From assembly GCF_024297185.1 (NCBI RefSeq), contig NZ_JANCTD010000002.1:248001-312000 (forward strand): a stretch of 64,000 nt of DNA, read 5' to 3'. A model generated the notes under the pieces. That model had not been told where the DNA came from and did not search any database. It saw only the letters and a list, made by a program, of their open reading frames with translations. The position numbers and the translations under genes are program-made. Position 1 is the stretch's first letter, and every line of letters begins with the position of its first letter. The stretch is from Lewinella sp. JB7 (GTDB lineage: Bacteria > Bacteroidota > Bacteroidia > Chitinophagales > Saprospiraceae). Shown one piece after another: positions 54,501-61,443 of the stretch.

Positions 54501-54955
54501 CCTTCCTGTTAGTTGCCGGAAACCTGGACGACGCCGGGCAGTCCATCGAGTTCCGCGTGACCAACGAGAAGACCGGTGCCGAGTATCTGGCCAACGGCGA
54601 GGAGACGACCTTTGCGCTGGACGATATAGTCGGCTCGGTCGCTGAGCCCTATCTCTTCTTCCTATCTACGACCGACGTGACGGACCTGGAAGCCCGCGGT
54701 TACGGACTGGGCCTGAACGTACCGAACCCCGCCAGTGACGCGACCGTAGTGCCGTTCTCGCTACCGGTGGCCGAGCGCGTGCGCCTGGAGCTGATTGACG
54801 TCAACGGTCGTTCCCTGCGCCTCATCACCGACGCCCACTATCCGGCGGGTGACCACCGGGTCGAAGCGGACCTCACCGATTTGCCGGCCGGCGTATACAT
54901 GTACCGGATGACGGCCGGAAACTACGAGCGGTCCCGCCGCATGGTAGTACGGTAG
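48515..54955 (+). CDS. Giant secreted multidomain protein with T9SS sorting tail
   Basis: A 2146-residue surface or secreted protein. The start at 48515 gives the signal peptide (MKTLLLRTCLLATLTLLAYA); a longer frame adds 32 poor residues. Domains, roughly: fibronectin type III at 200-300 (RLTWTKGTDFPDN, YYIYRDG), a second similar unit to 380, carboxypeptidase-like repeats at 384-470 and 490-580 (GRVSGHVKSSLGAGVGGVEM), then long beta-rich regions of unknown type to about 1640. Residues 1641-2060 hold a module pair repeated twice, each with a KxGWNWI segment. The tail from 2066 (GLGLNVPNPASDATVVPFSL to RSRRMVVR) is a type A T9SS signal. A structural or adhesive role is inferred; no enzyme motif was seen. 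Confidence 0.9.
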   Translation: MKTLLLRTCLLATLTLLAYALDLSAYPAADTDPPEYSQSRMPAGPYLPGAPLLKEWAAATGTTLPAEEVAATVAGVTVKSTRNESDYYMRFHIRDITNTVPCNLGQTKIWLEGWGGKYTYTGIPGGVSYGSLLYEMPLSDTLIRNGFSNFGSYDTIVGPDMSLSIFPRIKYVCVGGYFEGHALGTTTRPIYADAADANITIGTSPLRAPMDLQATDAIDDDTIRLTWTKGTDFPDNLHQYYIYRDGQRVDTLSGTARSYVDAVGLGQTHTYEVSTSVSAYGGKESSRSRDKGSTFSIDLKATDGTKYNATNLSWNNISSASDEIRIERSLPDSSGREEIAIVSSSAKGYNVTDGIPGVQYLFYVTPVGSGFLTDSDLGYSRPDGRVSGHVKSSLGAGVGGVEMTLTLLDSLPAGGRTLPAGCAATYCTTTDIEGYYEFKDVYYHELAEFTVKPSKGGTVVHEFSPATASRTLSMNNKNAERVDFTDLTVFTAKGRITYPAALNGPACGVPGVTVLIDSIDQGIRTKRDGSWSYAIQQEGTYTFTPKFIHHRIETAAGLPEVTLEVDGDRPGLDFIDRETDTLKVYVQNSCGEPLGSSATLQIYAANNCYDITRQTDSNGVLEIILPAREYSVKVTAITDAELSGSEIMAQIGKKDQKIDLTVRDTSEVVRILEDTVYIEEQTETLANGSTIIIQAADTIPAGTRDTIRAEVRPELSFIYRSPLDISIDYDLSGVDTYTCDQEPIAVMEQGLAYTLTIDIREVLGTDCALDTGYLNIYDFVSDRGDEVARVPIRDGIATYTVEAGEPNIAVSADHNHEKLLYVIPDVDLVPKEGVEFWFLVTGAKIITPSFITRSPEIPMLVLHDPPGDNSYAYVEKGQSFSNFNTLEVKTGGSAGAFANLVGGASFKTPFSSAKFGLFADIKVEAGKDNQDRKGLTTTLTFNEKFSTSQLDNLTGHAGDVYIGAALNQEFSDAQHLTFDNCQIEIKEYPTISAIDFATTFVYTENHIKNSLLPTLGRLRQSILHIQADRELTEEEIYEANHLLRDSISWVNILAKNNMSRGEEAILVENISFSAGAPIYREESFDTVAEVSYEFAEFVKTDFALGLEVDNETGSWHKTKIGIMGSFRWSSTNNTGSTDERTRTVGYVLDDGDIGDFFSVDILRDKNYNVPAFNLKVGTTSCPQEPGTQARDRPEMVIFPPELNDVPRDGLANLVARISNRSESRETREYAVRVVSTTNPDGALIRLGGQIINNSPAHFFIPYNQTIDLNLSVARGPLASNYQDIQLMVYPPCEYDLWQDNGNLMNADTFGFTVNFQTECSDIALRNIHDGWIVNSNSNDLLPLTLSGYDLDNEEFEYVEVQIKRDGEGYTTAMRLEKAQLAAIGANYDLLLDMSRYSDGAFQVRAAAFCGVNGHTYSSEKRGIIDRKSLAPYGIPTPNDGFLRPGQEISVAFDKNIDCNFDLYTPVVTLRRADTDEVIAVTTQCADRRLILQTTPHLTDRDDLQGVRIHATVDGLRDLNGNVQKYATEWNFLVNVKPVFWDPAPIYASGMEGRSHVVQGVLKNNSNLSKAFSLNEDDNALIHYPEWLTPQQQRGTLLPNGSYVLHFDVDPELTPGIYRDSIVALVDDKPVTTAVTFELLAQIINWSFDPTDYDNDMTVVAQFSLDGTNNLLSADSRDRIGAFVNGQIRGIAQIEYVEETRTYAAFLRVYSNEDGSGKGEEVTFRFWRALTGAEYGAKETLPFTSDAHHGSAVAPIILHPEGRFQVIPLRKGWNWISLNVAGDDMSREHLLQSLLNSTSGNDIMIKSTEQTSGYSAGSGWNGNLRQLELGQGYLLHLSNAPDTLKVVGLPSPDPLSVAVKSGWNWIGYPRLFPEPVSQVLSSLNARNQDIIKSETEFAIFEGSAGSWAGSLRQFMPGEGYKLRATGKGTIHHPAQKSLDYTVEPSLYEYNMNVTGTFDAAALGEDAVDDLRVVALVSGTPRGLTELIYCPSIGAYRAFLLVAGNLDDAGQSIEFRVTNEKTGAEYLANGEETTFALDDIVGSVAEPYLFFLSTTDVTDLEARGYGLGLNVPNPASDATVVPFSLPVAERVRLELIDVNGRSLRLITDAHYPAGDHRVEADLTDLPAGVYMYRMTAGNYERSRRMVVR

Positions 54956-54987
54956 AGAGCCTCCGGAAACAGTAGCTGTTTACGAGC

Positions 54988-55025
54988 GATGGGCGGGATT
55001 CATACTGAATCCCGCCCATCTTTTT
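54988..55025 (+). terminator. Rho-independent terminator after the giant T9SS gene
   Basis: GATGGGCGGGATTCA (54988-55002) and TGAATCCCGCCCATC (55006-55020) form a perfect 15-bp stem with a 3-base loop, followed by five T. Confidence 0.95.
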
Positions 55026-55048
55026 GCCTCTCTTCAGCGTGGATTAAT

Positions 55049-56002
55049 CTAACGGGTGACCTCCCGTTCCACCACCGTTTTAATGTGACCGAGTACCCGA
55101 TCGTGAATGCGGTGAATGATGTAGTCCGACCACAATCGCCAGTAAAAATCCGGGTGGATGTCGTGGTAGTACCAGGTCGTACCCTCCAGTTCGGTACGGC
55201 CGTCGGGCAATTCGGTTAGTCGGAACTGGCCGCGTTGCGAGACGAAGTAGTCGTGCAGGTGGGGCGCGGCGACATCCCAGGGGCTGATTTCCCGCAGCGG
55301 CTCCGGTTGTTCCTCGACCGTAAAGGCCAGCAAACGTGGCTCATCCCAGACCGTGATGGGCTCCACGAAACTGCCGGTGTTAAAGGTGCAGTACCGAATG
55401 GCCCCGATGCCCTTGCCGGTAATCGTTGCCCGGATCGGGTAGCTGATGCCCGCCCGGAACAGCATCTCCCGCGGCGGGTCCAGTTCCGGGAAGGCTACGA
55501 CCCGCTTCCATACGGCCTGAGGAGGAGCGTTAATAATGATCCTGGTGACCACCGGCTGCACGGTAGCGGACGTACCCGCTTCGACTAAGCCCAGAAGGGT
55601 GATCGAGGCGGCCACTAGCGCAATTGAGAGCAGGGTCCGGTCGGGCATCCGGTTGACGATCAGTTTTCCGGCGATTGTTCCAAAGTAGGCGCCGATTACC
55701 GCGATGGGCGCGACCATGGCGATACACACCGCCCCTTCAATAGCGAAGAGCAGGAGCAAAACGGTAAAGACCGCCAGGGCAGTAAACCCAACTCTGGCGG
55801 CCTCCCAACCGTGGATCTTTCTGCCGTAGCCATACAGTACGGTCGAGCACAGTCCGATCAGGAAAGGCGTCAGCACGAAGAGGGCAATGCCGTAAGTGCC
55901 AATTCCGTAAATCCCCCACAGCGTTAGCGGTCCGGCAATCAACTGCGTCAGCCCCGTGGCGAACCAGAATCGAGCTTTACGGGATTTTGACGAGAAGTCC
56001 AA
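55049..56002 (-). CDS. Membrane protein with SRPBCC/START-like domain
   Basis: A 317-residue protein in two parts. Residues 1-145 are four to five membrane helices (LTQLIAGPLTLWGIYGIGTY, LFVLTPFLIGLCSTVLYGYG, AVFTVLLLLFAIEGAV, VAPIAVIGAYFGTIAG and SIALVAASITLLGLVEA). Residues 150-317 are a polyketide-cyclase or START-type helix-grip domain (RIIINAPPQAVWKRVVAFPE at its start and the long C-terminal helix YIIHRIHDRVLGHI). The ligand is unknown. It sits downstream of the cupin/NTF2 operon on the same strand, 184 bp after its last gene, and may belong to it. Confidence 0.8.
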   Translation of the reverse strand: MDFSSKSRKARFWFATGLTQLIAGPLTLWGIYGIGTYGIALFVLTPFLIGLCSTVLYGYGRKIHGWEAARVGFTALAVFTVLLLLFAIEGAVCIAMVAPIAVIGAYFGTIAGKLIVNRMPDRTLLSIALVAASITLLGLVEAGTSATVQPVVTRIIINAPPQAVWKRVVAFPELDPPREMLFRAGISYPIRATITGKGIGAIRYCTFNTGSFVEPITVWDEPRLLAFTVEEQPEPLREISPWDVAAPHLHDYFVSQRGQFRLTELPDGRTELEGTTWYYHDIHPDFYWRLWSDYIIHRIHDRVLGHIKTVVEREVTR

Positions 56003-56186
56003 TACGTGGATAGTTTAGGGGTGCATCCGGAAGCCTCATTGCAATGATACAGCGGGAAAATTAGAGCTTCACCGACACCAGCCACCTATCCGATACTTTC
56101 AGGCGGTTTTCGGTCTTCACGCGATTTCCGGAAGTCCACGGCATGGTGTACTGAAAAGCTATAATTACCGGGCCGACCTCATCGGA

Positions 56187-57017
56187 TCAGCGCAGCAAAC
56201 GCGTAAACGACAGGGAGGCCAGCTTCCACTGCCCTTCTTCCCTGGTGTACACCTCCGTGACCTCGAAGGGGTTGGTTACCTTGTTCCCCCCGACGACCGC
56301 CAGCAATTCAATGTTACTCAGCACAATGGCGGTATTGTCGTTGATGATCTCCACCGATTCATCGCGGATGTCGGCGTGCTTATAGTGAATGCCGCCGCTG
56401 CGGATCACCTCGACTTCCCGGTCCTTCCCCCAGCTACCGCCCATGTGCACGAACTTCGCTTGGTCGTGGAAGAGATCGGCCAGGCGATCGGCGTCTTTAT
56501 CCGCCATCCACTGCCATTTATCGCGGGAGAGTTGCAACATCTCGGCCGCCAGGGCCGAATGGCCGCTGGCATCGATAGCCCGGTACTCGACTTCCGGCAC
56601 GGGTTCCTTCCATTCGGTGGGTGCGTTGCCGGTAATGGCCAGGTAGGTTACGCCCTCATCCGGGCTCGCCCCGTGCCAGTGTTCCACGCCCGGCGTGCAG
56701 CGTATGATGTCGCCCTTGCGCACTACCCGGACGGGCCGGTTGCGCTCCTGGTAATACCCCACCCCCTCGGTGATGATCAGTTGCTGACCCGCGGGGTGCA
56801 GGTGCCAGTCGAGTTTAGCGCCCGGAGCCGAGGTGGCCACCGCCAGGTGGTAGTCGAAGTTACCGGTAGTGTCGCTCGGAACGTAGAGCCAGATATCACC
56901 GGTGTGGTGGACGTTCTCGGCCTTCGTTCCGCGGGGGAAGAGGCTATTCGTCTGGGCGGTGAGTTGCAGGCCTAGGAAGCCGCACACGACGACTAAAGTA
57001 GTAGACCGTATGTTCAT
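56187..57017 (-). CDS. Cupin-NTF2 (DUF4440) fusion protein, exported
   Basis: A 276-residue two-domain protein with a signal peptide (LVVVCGFLGLQLTAQ). Residues about 50-140 are a cupin with the metal-binding set WHLHPAGQQ and VEHWHGAS. Residues about 160-276 are a SnoaL/NTF2-like domain (LSRDKWQWMADKDADRLADL, FVHMGGSWGKDREVEV). Each half has a close relative inside the same gene set: the cupin in the gene at 58832 and the NTF2 domain in the gene at 58279. Small-molecule binding or isomerase/peroxide-related chemistry in the periplasm is inferred. Last core gene of the operon, 32 bp after the esterase gene. Confidence 0.88.
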   Translation of the reverse strand: MNIRSTTLVVVCGFLGLQLTAQTNSLFPRGTKAENVHHTGDIWLYVPSDTTGNFDYHLAVATSAPGAKLDWHLHPAGQQLIITEGVGYYQERNRPVRVVRKGDIIRCTPGVEHWHGASPDEGVTYLAITGNAPTEWKEPVPEVEYRAIDASGHSALAAEMLQLSRDKWQWMADKDADRLADLFHDQAKFVHMGGSWGKDREVEVIRSGGIHYKHADIRDESVEIINDNTAIVLSNIELLAVVGGNKVTNPFEVTEVYTREEGQWKLASLSFTRLLR

Positions 57018-57049
57018 AATAGGGAATTTTGGTGCGCCGCGACGCATGC

Positions 57050-58159
57050 TTAGTCGAGATTTTTCTCCGCGAGCCAGTCGGCCAGCAGCCGGGCTACGGC
57101 GGTGTTGTTGAGGTCCGACATGGGGAAGTGAGTATTGCCGTGCAGACCGAGCTCCGGCAGCCGAATCAGCGTCACGTCACCCCCGTGGCGGTTGACGGTT
57201 TCGGCCCACCGCCGGGCCATGATGACCGCCGCCCGCCACTGGTCCTGGCCGGGATTTTCCACGGGCTCGTCGGGAATATAGTCGCCGTAATAGATGACGA
57301 TGGGAATTTCCGTCAGGCGCCGAAAGGTGTCCATGGGGACTCCCCGCGCGTTGAGGCGACCGCCGACGTAATCGATGCTCTCGGGCACCTCCCCCTCCGG
57401 AAATACGAAATTGCTGCCGGGTTCGAAGGAGGCGATCGCCCGGATGTTGTCGTTTCGTAGGACGGCAAGCCATCCCTGTCCGCCGCTGTGTGAGTGGGTG
57501 ACCAGAACGGCCGGGCCGATGGTATCGAAGAGCGCCGACACGGCCGCCACGTTCACGTCGATATCCAGCGGACCGGTATCGGGCGTCATTTGCCGGTAGA
57601 ACTGGTCGAGGGCAACGGGAGCCTGGGAAAACTGGACGCCGGGATAGAATGTCGTCCCCTCCCCCAGTCGAAAAATCCCGAACCAGCGTTGATCGTCGGT
57701 AGCCGCCGCGTAGCTACCCGGCCGGGTGGTGCGGCCCGCCAGACCCCGACCGGGTTGGTCGAGGAGGTAGACCGGATACCGGCGTCGCAGGAAGAGTGTC
57801 TGGAAGCCTTCCCGCCCGTCGGGGGTGGTCTGCCACGTTTTCATTGACTGTCCGTAGCCGTGCCAGAAGACCAGGGGCAGGGGGCGCGGGTTCACCGGCA
57901 CCTGGTAAAACACGAAGGCATGGTCGCCGTGCAGGGTCTGTCCGGCGGTAGATGCGTTCGCCGGATCGAACGCCCCGTGGGCGATCGGGTCGAAGCGGCC
58001 GGGGCTTGTCTTTACCGTCCCCCCCACCAGCATACTTCCCTGACGTTGGATGGTCAGAATATCGGCGCTTTCCGTGTTCCGCGACGGAACGCAAGACGAC
58101 ACTACGATCATAAGTACGGCAAACAGCGAGGTGCGGAACAAGGAGGGGGGCGTGACCAT
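57050..58159 (-). CDS. Alpha/beta-hydrolase family esterase, lipoprotein
   Basis: A 369-residue lipoprotein (IVVSSC, Cys23) with the alpha/beta-hydrolase fold. FWHGYGQSMKTW gives the oxyanion HG motif, LLDQPGRGLAG the usual segment after strand 4, and THSHSGGQGW the nucleophile elbow; S223 takes the catalytic place, with S225 where Gly is usual. The closing GLHGNTHFPM supplies the catalytic His. It lies between the NTF2 gene and the cupin-NTF2 gene. An ester, lactone or carbamate substrate is likely but unidentified. Confidence 0.88.
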   Translation of the reverse strand: MVTPPSLFRTSLFAVLMIVVSSCVPSRNTESADILTIQRQGSMLVGGTVKTSPGRFDPIAHGAFDPANASTAGQTLHGDHAFVFYQVPVNPRPLPLVFWHGYGQSMKTWQTTPDGREGFQTLFLRRRYPVYLLDQPGRGLAGRTTRPGSYAAATDDQRWFGIFRLGEGTTFYPGVQFSQAPVALDQFYRQMTPDTGPLDIDVNVAAVSALFDTIGPAVLVTHSHSGGQGWLAVLRNDNIRAIASFEPGSNFVFPEGEVPESIDYVGGRLNARGVPMDTFRRLTEIPIVIYYGDYIPDEPVENPGQDQWRAAVIMARRWAETVNRHGGDVTLIRLPELGLHGNTHFPMSDLNNTAVARLLADWLAEKNLD

Positions 58160-58278
58160 AGCAATCCTTTTGCGTGGTGAGAGTATTCTAAAAGTCCCGG
58201 AAGATCATATGCGTCGGGTACTCCATCCGAAGAGAACCAACGTGATCGTACGGCGCTTCATGAAGCCGGAACTTCTTC

Positions 58279-58728
58279 TCAGTGTTCGATCTCGTGGGTA
58301 TCCCGCACGCTGCTAAACGACATGCCCAGCATCTTCCACTCATTCGCATGCCATTGGTAAATCTCGGTGACGGTGAACTCGTTGGAGACCGTATTCCCCC
58401 GCACTTCGGCCGTAAGGGTGATGCGGTTCCAGAGCATTACCGTATTGCCGGAGACTTCGACCACGACGTCGTGGATATCCGCTTTTGCGTAATGGATGCT
58501 GCCGGTCTCGATTATCTCCAGTTCCCGGTCCTTGCCCCAACTCCCGCTCATGTGCACGAAGCGGGCGCCGTCGCCGAAGAGTTGCGCCAGGGAATCGACC
58601 TGCTTATCCGCCATCCACTGCCACTTTTTCCGGGACAGTTCGGTGATTTCATGCTCGGTGACGGTGGTTTGTCCAACAACCAGGGTTGAAGTGAACAGCA
58701 CTAAGACTATGGGAATGAAGACTTTCAT
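58279..58728 (-). CDS. NTF2-like (DUF4440/SnoaL) secreted protein
   Basis: A 149-residue exported single-domain protein with a signal peptide ending STLVVGQ. The core reads LSRKKWQWMADKQVDSLAQL, FVHMSGSWGKDRELEII and FTVTEIYQWHANEWKMLGMS, plainly homologous along its whole length to the C-terminal half of the cupin fusion at 56187. It has the cone-shaped pocket fold of SnoaL-type isomerases; function unknown. Second gene of the minus-strand operon. Confidence 0.88.
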   Translation of the reverse strand: MKVFIPIVLVLFTSTLVVGQTTVTEHEITELSRKKWQWMADKQVDSLAQLFGDGARFVHMSGSWGKDRELEIIETGSIHYAKADIHDVVVEVSGNTVMLWNRITLTAEVRGNTVSNEFTVTEIYQWHANEWKMLGMSFSSVRDTHEIEH

Positions 58729-58771
58729 ATTCGATGATTTTATCTTTCAGTTAAGCAAACTTTGGCGTATC

Positions 58772-58794
58772 GGGCGGGAACGCGGGAGAAATGC
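58772..58794 (+). repeat. GC-rich dispersed motif, copy 12
   Basis: GGGCGGGAACGCGGGAGAAA followed by TGC, 43 bp upstream of the NTF2 start and inside the presumed operon. Confidence 0.5.
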
Positions 58795-58831
58795 ATGGAC
58801 TGTATAGCGATGTCCGGTTATTGCTATCGAC

Positions 58832-59992
58832 TCATCCGCCGGAAGCCCCATTCTCCAGCACTTCGAGGGCTGCCTCCCCGGCGGCGGCACCGGCGGTAAT
58901 GCCGATGATTTTAAGCACGTTCCTTAATTGAGCATCCGTCATTCCCAGATTACGGGCAATGCCCAGGTGGCCGCGCAGCATCGGCGTTACGCCGCCCAGG
59001 CTTGCCAGGATGCTAATGGTGACAATCTCCCGATCCCGGTAGCTCAGGACATCACGCTCGAACAGATCGGCGAACAGATGCTCCTTAAGAAACACATCCA
59101 TCGCCGGCGCGAAATCCCCGTAGTCGGAGCGCCCCTCCAGGGGCCGGCCGATCAGTTCCTCCAGCACCCGCTTTCCGCGGGCGTACTTCGGCTGGTGTTC
59201 CGCAATGGCGCCGGCGTCCGGACCGGTAGGATCATCGATCCCGCGTTCCCGCCGTTCCTCCAGCGTGGCCATCAGAGTGCGGAGGCTCCGAATGCTGCGC
59301 GGAAAGCCCGCGTAAGCGTACAGGTGGGTGAGAGCCTCGCGGCATTCGTTGACGGTGAGTCCCGCGTCGAGAGCGTCGCCGAGGGCGGGCTGCAGGGCTT
59401 CCAGCTTCCCCTGGGCGGCCAGCGAGGCGATCGTCGCCAGATGGCGGTAACGCGCGGCGAGGTTCTGCATGCTGTCGTTCTCGGCCCGTTCGACCGGAAT
59501 GCCCGCCCGGTACTCGGCATCGGTGACTGCTTCGCCCCACTGCACGCGACCTTGAGGATGCTCCGACGTCATAGCCATCTGTACGAACCAGCGATCGTTG
59601 GCCGCCCCGTGCCAGTGGGATACGTCAGGGGGGCACTGCACGGTCTGACCCTTCCGCAGTACCCGTACCGGCTCGCCCCGCTGCTGGTAGTAGCCGACCC
59701 CGTCGAGCACCACGAGCGTTTGCCCGGCCGGATGGGTGTGCCAGTTACTGCGGGACTTCGGTGGAAAGGTGACATTCCCTACCGCTACCGCCTGTTCGCC
59801 GTTTTCGATGGTTACGAGCCGTTCCACCCAGACGGTTCCCGTGAAGTTCTCACTTTCAAGACGTAAGCCGGCCGGGAATACCGTATTCACCGAGTCGGGA
59901 ATAGTGACCTGCGCCCGCCCCGGTTGGGCGCATACGGTCAGGCAACAAAACATAAACAGGATGCGGAAGACACGGGTGAACATGATGGTCAT
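58832..59992 (-). CDS. Cupin plus double carboxymuconolactone-decarboxylase fusion, exported
   Basis: A 386-residue protein with a signal peptide (LFMFCCLTVCAQPGRAQ); a start 3 codons later is also possible. The N-terminal cupin (NWHTHPAGQTLVVLDGVGYY, SHWHGAAND) keeps its metal-binding His. Two CMD domains follow, at about residues 175-260 (LTVNECREALTHLYAYAGFP) and 290-380 (DREIVTISILASLGG, LRGHLGIARNLGMT). The second lacks an AhpD C-x-x-C, so it is the decarboxylase/lactonase-like type rather than a thiol peroxidase. First gene of the operon and divergent from the AraC gene, with a 21-bp tandem repeat operator between. Confidence 0.92.
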   Translation of the reverse strand: MTIMFTRVFRILFMFCCLTVCAQPGRAQVTIPDSVNTVFPAGLRLESENFTGTVWVERLVTIENGEQAVAVGNVTFPPKSRSNWHTHPAGQTLVVLDGVGYYQQRGEPVRVLRKGQTVQCPPDVSHWHGAANDRWFVQMAMTSEHPQGRVQWGEAVTDAEYRAGIPVERAENDSMQNLAARYRHLATIASLAAQGKLEALQPALGDALDAGLTVNECREALTHLYAYAGFPRSIRSLRTLMATLEERRERGIDDPTGPDAGAIAEHQPKYARGKRVLEELIGRPLEGRSDYGDFAPAMDVFLKEHLFADLFERDVLSYRDREIVTISILASLGGVTPMLRGHLGIARNLGMTDAQLRNVLKIIGITAGAAAGEAALEVLENGASGG

Positions 59993-60036
59993 TTACGTAC
60001 AGTGCACAAGGTGCCATTAAAATAGCGCATCCCCCT

Positions 60037-60070
60037 ACCCCGGTTACGGGTATACCGACCCCGATTACGG
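60037..60070. promoter_or_regulatory. Tandem AraC-type operator between cupin-CMD and araC genes
   Basis: ACCCCGGTTACGG (60037-60049) and ACCCCGATTACGG (60058-60070) differ by one base and have a 21-bp period. The proximal repeat is 44 bp from the cupin-CMD start, nearly the distance in the MBL promoter (38 bp), and in the same orientation. ATTACGGATGG at 60064 is shared with 26149. Confidence 0.7.
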
Positions 60071-60137
60071 ATGGCACTCCCAAGGGTGATTTAATCTTCC
60101 GGTTTGCACCTACCTTACTGATCGAAAAGCAAGCTCC

Positions 60138-61028
60138 ATGGAAGATATCCTGCACTTCGACACCATCAAACAGTACAGCGCCTTCAACAACCAGGATACG
60201 CGTCACCCCCTGGTGGGCGTAATTGACCTGTCGTTGGCGAACCCCCGCCAGCTGCGGCGCATGCGGTTCAACTTCTACGTGGTATTCCTGAAGCAGGTTC
60301 ACTGCGGCGATCTGCGCTACGGCTGCCACTCTTACGATTACGAAGAAGGGACGATGGTGTTCATTGCCCCCGGACAGGCCATCGGGGAACGGGGGACCGA
60401 GTTCTATCAGCCGAAGGGCCGTGCCCTCGTTTTTCATCCCGATCTGCTCCTCGGCTCCCCCCTCGGACAACGGATGAATGAGTACACCTTCTTCTCCTAC
60501 GCGGCCAACGAAGCCCTCCACATGTCGACCCGCGAACGGGAGCTCATTACCGACTGTCTCGATAAGATCGACGCCGAGCTTAATCAGCTCATCGACAAGC
60601 ACACCCAAAAACTGCTGATCTCCAACATCGAGTTGCTGCTCAATTACTGCATCCGCTTCTACGACCGCCAGTTCATTACCCGCGCCGGAGTTAACCACGG
60701 CATCCTTGCCCGCTTCGAGGCACTGCTCCATGATTACTTCCAGGATGCGGACCAGGACCGCGACGGTCTCCCCTCCGTAGCACACTTCGCCGAAGCGCTC
60801 TTCCTCTCCCCCAATTACTTCGGCGACCTCGTCAAGAAGGAAACCGGTAAATCGCCCCAGGAGCACATTCAGGCCCGGGTGATCCAACTAGCCAAGGAAC
60901 GCCTCTTCGACTCCGACCGGACCATCTCCGAAATCGCCTACGGTCTCGGCTTCAAACACCCCCAGCACTTCAGCCGGATGTTCAAGAAGTCGATGGGTAT
61001 GACCCCCATGGAGTACCGAAATAACTAG
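60138..61028 (+). CDS. AraC-family transcriptional regulator
   Basis: A 296-residue intact regulator. Residues 1-170 are the cupin-type sensory half (YDYEEGTMVFIAPGQAIGER) and 190-296 the two helix-turn-helix units (HFAEALFLSPNYFGDLVKKE and ISEIAYGLGFKHPQHFSRMF), ending TPMEYR. It aligns along its full length with the frameshifted gene at 23.3-24.2 kb and with the pseudogene at 18 kb. It is divergent from the cupin-CMD operon across a 145-bp region holding the tandem repeat, so it is the likely activator of that operon. Confidence 0.93.
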   Translation: MEDILHFDTIKQYSAFNNQDTRHPLVGVIDLSLANPRQLRRMRFNFYVVFLKQVHCGDLRYGCHSYDYEEGTMVFIAPGQAIGERGTEFYQPKGRALVFHPDLLLGSPLGQRMNEYTFFSYAANEALHMSTRERELITDCLDKIDAELNQLIDKHTQKLLISNIELLLNYCIRFYDRQFITRAGVNHGILARFEALLHDYFQDADQDRDGLPSVAHFAEALFLSPNYFGDLVKKETGKSPQEHIQARVIQLAKERLFDSDRTISEIAYGLGFKHPQHFSRMFKKSMGMTPMEYRNN

Positions 61029-61170
61029 GATTGATCGAGATTAGGACGCTGCTATAGATTAGGTCAGTACGTCAACTTGAGGTTAGGCGAGCAGAATGGG
61101 GGAACATCCCGCCGACACCCGTGCGTGAAAGCTGAGCTCGCCACCACCAAAATAGTTTGCTCATTGACGA

Positions 61171-61197
61171 GTTGCCCCGCTCCCGCGCTCGCCGCCC
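61171..61197 (-). repeat. GC-rich dispersed motif, copy 13a
   Basis: The minus strand reads GGGCGGCGAGCGCGGGAGCG followed by GGGCAAC. It is the inverted partner of the copy at 61372. Confidence 0.45.
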
Positions 61198-61227
61198 AGG
61201 TCACCAGTTTTGTCGGCATCGAGCTTT

Positions 61228-61443
61228 CTACGACGTTCGACGGCGACCATACCGTTTTCGTGGCGCGGAGTCTCGCAGTGGCGTCGCAGGGCGGAAACCA
61301 CCTTGTCGCCGACCGGTCGTCACGATAGCGGCGTCGGTAAAAACCGCGGTGATCACCTTTAGATTTTCCTGTGCGGACGCGGGAGCAACAAACAAACAAA
61401 AGAGCAGGCAGCAACACGCAGGGAGCAAGCGGGCGGGGAGCAC
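61228..61443 (-). CDS. Short frame with signal peptide, possible gene remnant
   Basis: A 71-codon frame starting MLPARLLPACCCLLFCLFVA and continuing PASAQENLKVITAVFTDAA, a convincing export signal with an ASAQ cleavage site. After about residue 43 the sequence turns Arg-rich with no domain character, as expected after a frameshift. It may be the 5' end of a decayed secreted protein or a small secreted peptide. Confidence 0.3.
   Translation of the reverse strand: MLPARLLPACCCLLFCLFVAPASAQENLKVITAVFTDAAIVTTGRRQGGFRPATPLRDSAPRKRYGRRRTS
61372..61389 (+). repeat. GC-rich dispersed motif, copy 13b
   Basis: TGCGGACGCGGGAGCAAC, inside the signal-peptide segment of the short minus-strand frame, followed by the run of CAAA units at 61388-61400. 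Confidence 0.45.
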
